A stretch of DNA of 5,523 nt from Candidatus Thorarchaeota archaeon (GTDB lineage Archaea > Asgardarchaeota > Thorarchaeia > Thorarchaeales > Thorarchaeaceae): contig JAEOSL010000164.1 of the NCBI GenBank assembly GCA_016840385.1, positions 1 through 5,523 on the forward strand, read 5' to 3'. Positions 1 to 5,523 of this stretch are shown piece after piece. The translations under genes were made by a program, and so were the position numbers. Each line of letters starts with the position of its first letter. Within the stretch, counting starts at the first letter, position 1. A model generated the notes under the pieces. That model was not told the origin of the DNA. It saw nothing but the letters and a program-made list of their open reading frames with translations, and did no database searches.

Positions 1-914
1 CAGTCGTTTTCAAAAAAATAGGTGACTCGTATATTCCTGTATTCAACATCACATCAGATGACCCTAGGTACGTTGGTGGAAACGTATGCACAGTTGGTGA
101 TATGGATAATAATGGTGATCTTGAGTTCATTGTAACTGAACAAATTTCCGGTTTCGATGGGCTATCATTACTTCGGTTGTTTGATTGGCAGATAGATACG
201 TGGGTGAACATCAGAAATTATGCATTTGTTACAGGTGAATACAACAACAATGTACAAACGGTGCAGATAGCAGACGTTGATAATGATGGTGAGAATGAGG
301 TTCTGGTCAATCATGATCAAGAATTAGTCCATGTTCTGGAATATACTGGAGGAGTATTCGTAAAATCTTGGAGTTGTGCTCTGCTAGATAATAGAATCAA
401 TTGTGCAATTGCAGGGGACATAACAAATGATGGCTTAATCGATATTGTTGTTCCCGATCCTTATACGGATCTCATCTATATCTATGAAACAGTGCTGGGT
501 AGTATTGTGAATACGTTCAACATTTCATTTGTTCATGACAATCATTGGGGTAGTGGTGGGTATACATGCATGGATATTGGGGACTTAATTGGTGATGCTC
601 ATAATGAATGGGTATTCGTTCATCATAATGAAACTGCATTCCCGCATGAGTGGATAACTATCTTCAGAAATGATACAGTACTCCAAGAAGGACCAACTGG
701 ATATCTCTACGCCTCAACAGTTGAAATTGGAAATTATGATAATGACGAAGCTGGTACAGTGGTCACTACAACCACTTCCACAACCACGACTTCCACACTG
801 ACTACTAACACAACAGCAGCATTTCCAATACCCATTGAGATGTTAGTAATAGTAGTAGCAATACCTGTAGCAATTGTCGTTATAGCTATTGCAGTCAAAC
901 GTCAGAGGAGCTAG
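1..914 (+). CDS. FG-GAP/VCBS-like repeat surface protein with C-terminal membrane anchor (5' truncated)
   Basis: The frame is open to the left edge (first full codon at base 3), so the N-terminus and any signal peptide are missing; the ATG at 102 lies inside a repeat and is not a start. Five acidic motifs recur about every 50 residues, as in beta-propeller blades that bind calcium. Counting from the ATG at 102, they are DMDNNGD (near residue 1), ADVDNDGENE (58), GDITNDGLID (105), GDLIGDAHNE (160) and GNYDNDE (210). A linker of 17 residues with 13 Thr (222-238) follows, then a hydrophobic helix (about 246-264) and a basic tail, KRQRS. This order indicates an extracellular domain held on a probably glycosylated Thr stalk by a C-terminal transmembrane anchor with a short cytoplasmic tail. 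Such anchors are common in Asgard archaeal surface proteins. The ligand is unknown; adhesion or substrate binding is only a guess. No clear terminator follows. Confidence 0.85.
   Translation, partial: VVFKKIGDSYIPVFNITSDDPRYVGGNVCTVGDMDNNGDLEFIVTEQISGFDGLSLLRLFDWQIDTWVNIRNYAFVTGEYNNNVQTVQIADVDNDGENEVLVNHDQELVHVLEYTGGVFVKSWSCALLDNRINCAIAGDITNDGLIDIVVPDPYTDLIYIYETVLGSIVNTFNISFVHDNHWGSGGYTCMDIGDLIGDAHNEWVFVHHNETAFPHEWITIFRNDTVLQEGPTGYLYASTVEIGNYDNDEAGTVVTTTTSTTTTSTLTTNTTAAFPIPIEMLVIVVAIPVAIVVIAIAVKRQRS
765..815 (+). repeat. Thr/Ser low-complexity stalk, imperfect ACAACCAC-type tandem repeat
   Basis: This stretch encodes TTTTSTTTTSTLTTNTT. At DNA level ACAACCAC plus a CTTCCA element occurs twice (about 768-780 and 780-797), so it is an imperfect tandem repeat inside the gene. 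Thr-rich spacers of this kind usually serve as O-glycosylated stalks between a secreted domain and its anchor, and they vary in length by repeat slippage. Confidence 0.6.
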
Positions 915-950
915 TTCCAAATTCATCCATCCATAGGAAAAAATTGCACT

Positions 951-964
951 AGGAAAGCTTAAGG
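951..964 (+). promoter_or_regulatory. Possible BRE/TATA element for the membrane protein gene
   Basis: The purine-rich AGGAAA (951-956) followed by GCTTAAGG resembles a weak archaeal BRE plus TATA box. With the usual spacing of about 26 nt, transcription would start near 985-990. That leaves a short leader holding the ribosome binding site AAGGAG at 998-1003. The match is loose and is judged by eye only. A competing candidate, CGGAAAACAATCTTTACA (967-984), would place the start downstream of that ribosome binding site. Confidence 0.2.
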
Positions 965-1009
965 TGCGGAAAACAATCTTTACACTAAGTTTGTTAGAAG
1001 GAGAAGAAA

Positions 1010-1684
1010 ATGATGGATGACATTGCATCGAGATTGAAGGTAGTTTCTGTTTTCATCTTCCTAGGTTTTCTCATGACTTTAGGAATGACTGCTATGACCC
1101 TTCTCAATCCTGGTGGAGGGAATCTCTACGAAGTGCGAGCGATTGGAAGTGTAATTGCTGACTTGTTAGCTGCATCAGCCCAAGATATTAACATTGTACT
1201 GGTAAGCTTGGTGTTTGACAACTTCTTCATTATTGGGTATCTTTGTATTTTCTATGGGCTCTTTCTGATTACAAAAGAGAGGGATAGAGTCATCTCAATG
1301 ATAGGTTTTGCATTGGGCTTAACTACAGGCTTCACTGATCTAATCGAGAATGCATTTCAGGTTGCACTCCTAACGGGAGTCCCGAACGGATGGGTGCCTG
1401 CGGATAGTGTCTTCTCATCACTGTGGGTTGTGATGTATGTGAAGGATATTTCCAGTTACATGGCTGGGTTTACTTTCATCGTGCTGTTACTGCTTTCTCT
1501 TAGTGATCCACCAGAGTTCAAATCATCCAAGCTGATCTTCGCAATCCTCCTTGGACTCTACGTCAGCTTTGGAGTAGTAGCAATCATCGAGCCATCGTTT
1601 CTGGTGTTTAGGAACCTAAGCTTCATGATTGATTTACTCATTGCTTCTCTACTCTTCCGTCAGATGTCTGCGAAACTGGGTTAG
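1010..1684 (+). CDS. Multi-pass membrane protein of unknown function
   Basis: This is a 224-residue, very hydrophobic protein with about six membrane helices by eye: residues 11-32, 60-87, 94-121, 148-165, 175-193 and 205-219. There is no cleavable signal peptide and no soluble domain. The start is well supported: AAGGAG at 998-1003 lies 6 nt before the ATG at 1010. A second ATG at 1013 is also possible, with 9 nt spacing. Polar residues sit inside the membrane. Helix 2 carries D70-N71 with F73 and Y77, and helix 3 ends in D110-L-I-E113-N114. A paired pattern of this kind (D..F...Y, then D..EN) occurs, as I recall, in unnamed bacterial and archaeal membrane proteins, so this may be a conserved family and not an orphan. 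No transporter, protease or enzyme motif is recognised. It lies 95 bp after the surface protein gene and is probably transcribed on its own. Confidence 0.8.
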   Translation: MMDDIASRLKVVSVFIFLGFLMTLGMTAMTLLNPGGGNLYEVRAIGSVIADLLAASAQDINIVLVSLVFDNFFIIGYLCIFYGLFLITKERDRVISMIGFALGLTTGFTDLIENAFQVALLTGVPNGWVPADSVFSSLWVVMYVKDISSYMAGFTFIVLLLLSLSDPPEFKSSKLIFAILLGLYVSFGVVAIIEPSFLVFRNLSFMIDLLIASLLFRQMSAKLG

Positions 1685-1693
1685 CGAAATCGA

Positions 1694-1999
1694 ATGGGGG
1701 GAGTTGCGATTCCAGAGAGGTCAAGTGAGAAGTACTATAGGGACACAGCTCGATTCTATGATCCTTTTACTGAACTCCCTGACGAGTAGCTCTACCTGGA
1801 ACTAGCAAAACGCTTTGGTTCTCCCATATTAGAACTTGCCAGTGGAACTTGAAGAATAACTTTCATTCTTGCTGAAGCTGGTACACCCACACCTTTCAAT
1901 GCAACCTTGGCAATCGCAGCTGGGGCGGTGGGTGCCGGTGTCGTAATTCTCACTGGTGGTGTGGGTATGTTTAAACGGGAAAAAATGGGTTCCAACTAA
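1694..1999 (+). pseudogene. Chimeric pseudogene: SAM methyltransferase N-terminus joined to a surface-protein membrane anchor
   Basis: One frame from 1694 to the TAA at 1997-1999 reads like a gene but has stops at 1787-1789 (TAG) and 1850-1852 (TGA). Codons 13-58 match the start of a class I SAM-dependent methyltransferase: KYYRDTARFYDPFTELP, then LYLELAKRFG, then motif I as PILELASGT*RITFILAEAG. The TGA stands where a Gly codon (GGA) is expected in the SAM-binding loop. From about codon 59 (base 1868) the text changes to TPTPFNATLAIAAGAVGAG, a hydrophobic helix and FKREKMGSN, which is the C-terminal anchor of a surface protein and no part of a methyltransferase. The rest of the methyltransferase and the ectodomain of the anchor protein are both missing. 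The likely cause is a deletion that joined two neighbouring genes, followed by point decay. The first in-frame ATG is used as the left limit; the original start may have been codon 6. No product is expected. Confidence 0.7.
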
Positions 2000-2198
2000 T
2001 GCGCAAGATTCATATTCACAGATTGTGGTGATGCGATAACCTACTCACTGAAGGCGGGAAAAAAACTCAGCGAAAGAATTAACGGAACACGTATTTCAAC
2101 GGTCGCCTGTATACGATACTATAGAGTAGAGTATGTTTCTTTTCTGCAGACAGCACCGCACACAGTTCTAGGTAGGTTTCAAGCAATATCTAAAGGAG
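2000..2198. other. Intergenic region before metG, no clear gene
   Basis: No RNA gene, hairpin terminator or convincing small gene is visible. The pseudogene's frame stays open for 75 codons after its TAA (2000-2224) but has no ATG, GTG or TTG start and no recognisable motif. It may be degraded sequence or chance. The metG promoter should lie here. An AT-rich TGTATAC at 2109-2115 is one weak TATA candidate, but I cannot choose between it and several similar stretches. Confidence 0.4.
2192..2198 (+). promoter_or_regulatory. Ribosome binding site of metG that argues for a CUG start
   Basis: AAAGGAG is a strong Shine-Dalgarno match. It directly touches the TTG at 2199 (no spacer), too close for normal initiation. 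The CTG at 2208, in the same frame, has a spacer of 9 nt and would give a protein starting M-K-N-Y-P, a natural start for this family. No other in-frame start exists between the upstream stop (TAG at 2169-2171) and the HIGH motif. Confidence 0.55.
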
Positions 2199-4259
2199 TT
2201 GATAAAACTGAAGAATTACCCCACTGAAGATCCAGTACTTGTAACATGCGGCTTACCATACGCCAGTGGACCAATGCACATTGGCCATCTTAGGACATAT
2301 GTGCCTGCAGACGTTTTTGTGAGACTCCTAAAGAAAATGCGAGTGGCCGTTACGTTCGTCTGTGGTTCAGACACACATGGTACCCCGGTCCTTGTGAAAG
2401 CCGAGGAAGAGGGTCTTAGTCCTAAAGAGACCTATGAGAAGTATCACAAAATACTGGAGGATACATTCCCGAAGATCAACATCTTCTTTGACAATTACAG
2501 TCATACAGACAGCGAGGAGAATCATAATAGAACAATTCAGATTGTTCAGACCCTTATTGACAATGGGCACATCTACGCAAAAGAGATTGAAACCCCCTTC
2601 TGTGACACCTGTGGTCGCTCTCAACCAGATAGGTTCGTCCGTGGCGATTGTCCATACTGTGGTAAGGATGCACGCGGCGATGAATGTGACCAAGGCTGTG
2701 GTAGATACATCGAACCAGGATTGATACTGAACCCTAGATGTGCGGTGTGTGGTAACCCCACAAAGCCAATCACCAGAAAACATCAGTTTCTGAAACTGAG
2801 CGCATTCGAGGACTTTATCGGTGATTACCTGAAAAACGTGGATGGCACAAAGAACGCAAGGAACTTTGCACTCGGTTGGGTCAAAGAAGGCCTGAGAGAC
2901 TGGTGCATTACAAGAGACCTCGACTGGGGAATCAAGTTTCCTGGTGATGATCTAGTTCTCTACGTCTGGGTTGATGCACCGATTGGTTACATGTCGAGTA
3001 CAGAGCAATGGGCCAAGAAAATTGGCAAACCAGATGAATGGGAGAAATTCTGGAAACCCGGCGATGGTCGACTTGTCCACTACATTGGTCTGGATATAGT
3101 TCAGCATCACTGTATATTCTGGCCTGCAATGCTAAAGGGTAGTGGCTACAATCTTCCCTTCGCAATCGTTGCATCAGGAATGGTCAAGATCGAAGGTCAT
3201 AACTTCAGCAGAGGCAGAGGTTATGTTGTATGGGTTCAGGAAGACTATCTTGACAGAGGTCTTGATCCTGACTATCTTCGATACTACATTGCTTCATACA
3301 CTTCCCAGACGAAAGATCTCGACTTCAGCTGGGATGCATTTGCAGACAAGGTGAACAACGAACTTGTAGCAACCTTGGGTAACTTCCTCTATCGCGGATT
3401 ACACTTCACACACAAGCACTTTGGTGAAGTACCAGAAGGTACGTTTGATCCAAAGCTCAAGAAAGAAGTTGAATCGGCTATCGGAACAATAACCGATGCT
3501 GTGAATGAGTATGAACTGAAGAAGGTCGCAGATGAAGTTCTCAGAGTCGCTGCAGTTGGTAACGAGTACTTCCAGTCTCAGCAACCATGGAAGCTAGTGA
3601 AAGAGGATATGAAGAAAACTGGTGAGGTGCTCTTCAACGCACTATCTCTAGCCAAAGCACTAGCTATCTTCATCGAACCCTTCCTTCCCTCCGCGGCTGA
3701 AACCATATGGGGACAGCTAGGCAATGATCCATCAACGATACATGAAGCAGTGCTTGAGGATGCACTTACACCTCCTGAGGTTGGTACAAAGATTGCCAAG
3801 CCTGCTCCAGTGATTTCCAAGATTGATGAGGATCTTCTAGCAGAACTCAAACACATAATTAGTGACCGAGTAGCTGCTGCATCTGCAGCACAATCGGGAG
3901 AGGTTGAACTAAAATTGGCACCAATAAAAGAAACAATATCATTTGACGACTTTCAGAAAGTCGACCTACGAGCTGGAAAGATACTGACCTGTGAAAAGGT
4001 TCCCAAGAAGGATAGACTTCTCCTCCTTGAAGTTGACATTGGTAGTGAGAAACGAACCATTGTCACTGGACTAGCAGACCAGTATAAACCTGAGGAGCTA
4101 ATCGGAATGACTGCATTGTTCCTAGTGAATCTTGCTCCCAAGAAGATTGGCGGCATTGAAAGCCATGGAATGGTCATTGCTATTGAGAAAGGTGATGAAC
4201 CTGGTCGATGGTTCCCAGTCCAAGTAGACAATGTTCCTCCAGGCAGTAAAGCTGCATAG
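2199..4259 (+). CDS. metG: Methionyl-tRNA synthetase, archaeal type, with fused C-terminal tRNA-binding domain
   Basis: This cytoplasmic class I synthetase charges tRNA-Met with methionine using ATP. Numbering is from the TTG at 2199 (686 residues). The Rossmann fold carries the HIGH motif at 27-30 inside GLPYASGPMHIGHL. The connective peptide has two zinc knuckles (C135/C138 with C151/C154, C163/C167 with C181/C184), as in archaeal enzymes. YVWVDAPIGY (255-264) forms part of the active site. The KMSKS position reads NFSRG (335-339), followed by RGYVVWV; the first Lys is lost. The helical anticodon-binding domain includes QQPWKLVKED around W464. An Ala-rich linker leads to an EMAP-II/Trbp111-like OB-fold domain (about 580-686: VDLRAGKI, then GLADQY, then ESHGMV), which many archaea encode as a separate gene. 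No AUG is available before the HIGH motif: the start is TTG at 2199 or, by spacing to the ribosome binding site, CTG at 2208. The gene ends before a hairpin terminator. Confidence 0.97.
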   Translation: MIKLKNYPTEDPVLVTCGLPYASGPMHIGHLRTYVPADVFVRLLKKMRVAVTFVCGSDTHGTPVLVKAEEEGLSPKETYEKYHKILEDTFPKINIFFDNYSHTDSEENHNRTIQIVQTLIDNGHIYAKEIETPFCDTCGRSQPDRFVRGDCPYCGKDARGDECDQGCGRYIEPGLILNPRCAVCGNPTKPITRKHQFLKLSAFEDFIGDYLKNVDGTKNARNFALGWVKEGLRDWCITRDLDWGIKFPGDDLVLYVWVDAPIGYMSSTEQWAKKIGKPDEWEKFWKPGDGRLVHYIGLDIVQHHCIFWPAMLKGSGYNLPFAIVASGMVKIEGHNFSRGRGYVVWVQEDYLDRGLDPDYLRYYIASYTSQTKDLDFSWDAFADKVNNELVATLGNFLYRGLHFTHKHFGEVPEGTFDPKLKKEVESAIGTITDAVNEYELKKVADEVLRVAAVGNEYFQSQQPWKLVKEDMKKTGEVLFNALSLAKALAIFIEPFLPSAAETIWGQLGNDPSTIHEAVLEDALTPPEVGTKIAKPAPVISKIDEDLLAELKHIISDRVAAASAAQSGEVELKLAPIKETISFDDFQKVDLRAGKILTCEKVPKKDRLLLLEVDIGSEKRTIVTGLADQYKPEELIGMTALFLVNLAPKKIGGIESHGMVIAIEKGDEPGRWFPVQVDNVPPGSKAA

Positions 4260-4271
4260 AATTTGAATAAT

Positions 4272-4304
4272 GAGGTGGAAAAATCCACCTCTTCCTCTAT
4301 TTTT
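4272..4304 (+). terminator. Hairpin terminator after metG
   Basis: GAGGTGGA (4272-4279) and TCCACCTC (4284-4291) form a perfect 8 bp stem around an AAAA loop, 12 bp after the metG stop. Pyrimidine-rich sequence with five T in a row (4300-4304) follows. Archaeal termination depends mainly on the T-run, so the hairpin may instead protect the 3' end of the mRNA. Confidence 0.7.
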
Positions 4305-4322
4305 CCTCAAATCGCGAGGATG

Positions 4323-4332
4323 CGAACCTTTT
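4323..4332 (+). promoter_or_regulatory. CGAACCTTTT motif, possible promoter element
   Basis: CGAACCTTTT is identical to the motif at 5056-5065 and resembles an archaeal BRE followed by a T-rich TATA box. A start about 27 nt downstream would lie near 4357 and leave a leader of about 125 nt before the histidine phosphatase gene, containing the inverted repeat at 4380-4405. The only evidence is the repeated motif and its intergenic position. Confidence 0.25.
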
Positions 4333-4379
4333 AGAACACTTACTACATACAATACGTGCGGATGTCAGTGAGGAATCAT

Positions 4380-4405
4380 GGTAACTCTTACTAACATCAG
4401 TTACC
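4380..4405. repeat. Inverted repeat GGTAACT/AGTTACC
   Basis: GGTAACT (4380-4386) and AGTTACC (4399-4405) are perfect 7 bp inverted arms around 12 nt. The centre-to-centre distance is 19 bp, roughly two helical turns, so it could be a dimeric repressor site. It could equally be an RNA hairpin in the leader of the next gene. It lies 77 bp before the histidine phosphatase start. No T-run follows closely, so a terminator is unlikely. Confidence 0.35.
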
Positions 4406-4481
4406 ACACCCAATTGATTCTTTGTTGTAATCCGCCCCTTTTGAAGTCGTATTTTTTGAGGGCTACTGGTGGTTCTAAGTA

Positions 4482-5042
4482 ATGTCAAACTCTCTTTATT
4501 TTCTCAGACATGCGGAAACAAAGATCAAACCAGACGTATCTGCTCGTGAATGGAATCTGACAAAGGCAGGACGACTAAGTACTCAGGAAATAGTTGAAAC
4601 CCAGGTATTCGACAAGATAAATGGGATTATCCACTCGAGTGAAAAGAAAGCAAAACAAACCGCAAACATCTTTGCCAAAGCAATCAATGTTGAAACCTAT
4701 GAACTACCTGAGATTGATGAGCTTCATAGAAACCATGAGGGGTCCCTGACAAATGAAGAGTATCGTGCTCGGGTGAGAGCCACTCTAACAGACTGGGAAC
4801 ATAATGAAACTGGGTGGGAGTCTGGAGAAACTGCACTTACTCGCTTCAAGGAAGGAGTTCGACGAATCAATATGATGTTTCACGACATGAACATCCTTGC
4901 TGTTTCACATGGTCTGGTGCTAACTCTCTTTTTCAGTGACCTTACTAACCTCAGGAACATTGCGTATGAGCGCTGGGCACAACTCAAATTTCTGAGCTGG
5001 GGATTGGTCCGAGACAGCAGGGTTCTCAACGATATAGTGTGA
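4482..5042 (+). CDS. Histidine phosphatase superfamily protein (phosphoglycerate mutase-like fold)
   Basis: This is a 186-residue soluble protein of the branch-1 histidine phosphatase fold. The N-terminal LRHAET gives R9 and the nucleophile H10, which is phosphorylated during catalysis. WNLTKAGRLSTQE (24-36) matches the usual LT..G..Q segment. SSEKKAKQTA (52-61) takes the place of the usual SSPLxRAxQTA, so the second phosphate-binding Arg appears to be Lys. ELHRNHEGSL (80-89) supplies candidate acid donors (E80 or E86). SGETALTRF (114-122) and VSHG with H143, the second catalytic His, complete the set. Size and motif order resemble SixA- or CobC-type small phosphatases, but the substrate cannot be read from sequence. 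The ATG at 4482 follows a weak GGTGGTT (4468-4474) ribosome binding site; a T-rich GTATTTTTT at 4449-4457 is an alternative core promoter for a nearly leaderless mRNA. Neighbours give no substrate clue. Confidence 0.85.
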   Translation: MSNSLYFLRHAETKIKPDVSAREWNLTKAGRLSTQEIVETQVFDKINGIIHSSEKKAKQTANIFAKAINVETYELPEIDELHRNHEGSLTNEEYRARVRATLTDWEHNETGWESGETALTRFKEGVRRINMMFHDMNILAVSHGLVLTLFFSDLTNLRNIAYERWAQLKFLSWGLVRDSRVLNDIV

Positions 5043-5055
5043 GGGGTAGATGCTC

Positions 5056-5068
5056 CGAACCTTTTTTT
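5056..5068 (+). promoter_or_regulatory. CGAACC plus T7 tract: promoter of the last gene or T-run terminator
   Basis: CGAACC is followed by seven T (5062-5068) in the 59 bp gap after the histidine phosphatase. As a BRE/TATA-like element it would set a start near 5092, about 10 nt before the ATG at 5102. That fits the lack of a ribosome binding site before that gene. As a T-run it could also end the upstream transcript. The same ten bases occur at 4323-4332. Confidence 0.35.
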
Positions 5069-5101
5069 GTGATGAAGTTCAGTGCTGCTCAGTGATTTGA
5101 C

Positions 5102-5523
5102 ATGGGAAAAATTACCAAACCAATGATTACATCATTTTCCAAGTTCAAGTCTGCATGGGAGAAGGATGCAGGAAAACCAGAGAACTCGATCATGTACTAT
5201 TTGATCGCAGCTCTGAATATCGAAAAGGATCCGAAACTTGCTGATGCGATGATGACAGTTATTGTATCAAAGAAGCATAGCATGGCGTCTGGAAGCTCTC
5301 CTTCTGAACTCAAGTTAGGAAAGAGTGCCAAATACTATGTCGGACAGTTCAAGAAAAATCCGAACATTGCACGCTCATATGTTGGTGGTACTAACACTAA
5401 CAAGTACAAGTACAGTAAGAGCAATCTGACCATGACTATTGACAGGAAAGAGAAACAGGCAAAGGGTGTGAAGATATTCATCCAGAGTGGTGGAAAGGAT
5501 CTTGCGACTCCAGTGTATCTTCG
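5102..5523 (+). CDS. Small conserved protein resembling the DUF6935 family (3' truncated)
   Basis: An open frame starts at ATG 5102, the first start after an in-frame TGA at 5093, and runs off the right edge after 140 codons. A second ATG at codon 8 is possible. The protein is lysine-rich and soluble, with no signal peptide or membrane helix. The helical N-terminal part reads PENSIMYYLIAALNIEKDPK; the C-terminal part reads GVKIFIQSGGKDLATPVYL. This layout (helical 'AALN' segment, a basic middle, then a strand with SGG.D...P..L) matches from memory the uncharacterised DUF6935 family of bacteria. Those proteins continue for another 20-30 residues with a Trp-containing strand, so most of the protein is probably here. 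Function is unknown. No ribosome binding site is seen, which suggests a leaderless or short-leader mRNA. Confidence 0.75.
   Translation, partial: MGKITKPMITSFSKFKSAWEKDAGKPENSIMYYLIAALNIEKDPKLADAMMTVIVSKKHSMASGSSPSELKLGKSAKYYVGQFKKNPNIARSYVGGTNTNKYKYSKSNLTMTIDRKEKQAKGVKIFIQSGGKDLATPVYL

Noticed and set aside
921..935. Short repeat CATCCATCCAT after the surface protein gene
   Set aside because: It is only two and a half copies of 4 bp, with no pairing partner or T-run; no function can be supported.
1792..1995. Minus-strand 67-codon frame opposite the pseudogene
   Set aside because: The + strand shows clear methyltransferase and anchor remnants; the minus frame is a Pro/Ala-rich mirror of the Gly/Ala-rich helix.
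1685..2198. Search for a tRNA or other structured RNA in the gap before metG
   Set aside because: No T-loop GTTCGAATCC-like sequence and no acceptor-stem pairing was found.
2000..2227. 75-codon open stretch continuing the pseudogene frame into the start of metG
   Set aside because: It has no in-frame ATG, GTG or TTG start, no recognisable motif, and overlaps metG; probably chance or decayed sequence.
2434..2724. Second + strand frame of 96 codons inside metG
   Set aside because: The metG frame carries the zinc knuckles across this stretch; the other frame has no motif or start signal.
4297..4488. Minus-strand 63-codon frame ending in a CxxC-containing segment (IVCSKCSKRF), suggestive of a tiny zinc-ribbon protein
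   Set aside because: It needs a TTG start inside the opposite gene, has only one CxxC pair, no ribosome binding site was recognised, and the rest resembles no known family.
5069..5075. GTGATGA, a perfect C box of an archaeal C/D guide RNA
   Set aside because: No CTGA D or D' box follows at the expected distances before the next gene.

Overview
The window looks like a chromosomal piece of an archaeon, most likely an Asgard archaeon of the Thorarchaeia type. This is inferred from three things. A surface protein has FG-GAP-like acidic repeats, a Thr-rich stalk and a C-terminal membrane anchor. An archaeal-type methionyl-tRNA synthetase has two zinc knuckles and a fused EMAP-II-like tail. Short purine-rich and T-rich control signals look archaeal. 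No rRNA, tRNA, CRISPR array, insertion sequence or phage module was seen.

Layout, all supported genes on the + strand: (1) the 3' part of a repeat-rich, membrane-anchored surface protein, cut by the left edge; (2) a small multi-pass membrane protein of unknown function with its own ribosome binding site; (3) a short decayed gene in which the start of a SAM-dependent methyltransferase runs in frame into a membrane anchor like that of a surface protein, followed by about 200 bp with no clear gene; (4) a complete methionyl-tRNA synthetase gene with no AUG start available, closed by a strong hairpin; (5) a 222 bp gap with an inverted repeat and a promoter-like motif; (6) a small histidine-phosphatase-superfamily protein; (7) the start of a small soluble protein resembling the DUF6935 family, cut by the right edge.

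The genes do not form an obvious pathway. Gaps of 95 to about 515 bp, separate ribosome binding sites and a terminator after metG point to mostly independent transcription units. Only the last two genes (59 bp apart) are close enough to be co-transcribed, and a promoter-like element lies even there. I see no convincing new defence, mobile or biosynthetic system. The points most worth checking are the chimeric pseudogene, the missing AUG start and the eroded KMSKS loop of the methionyl-tRNA synthetase.
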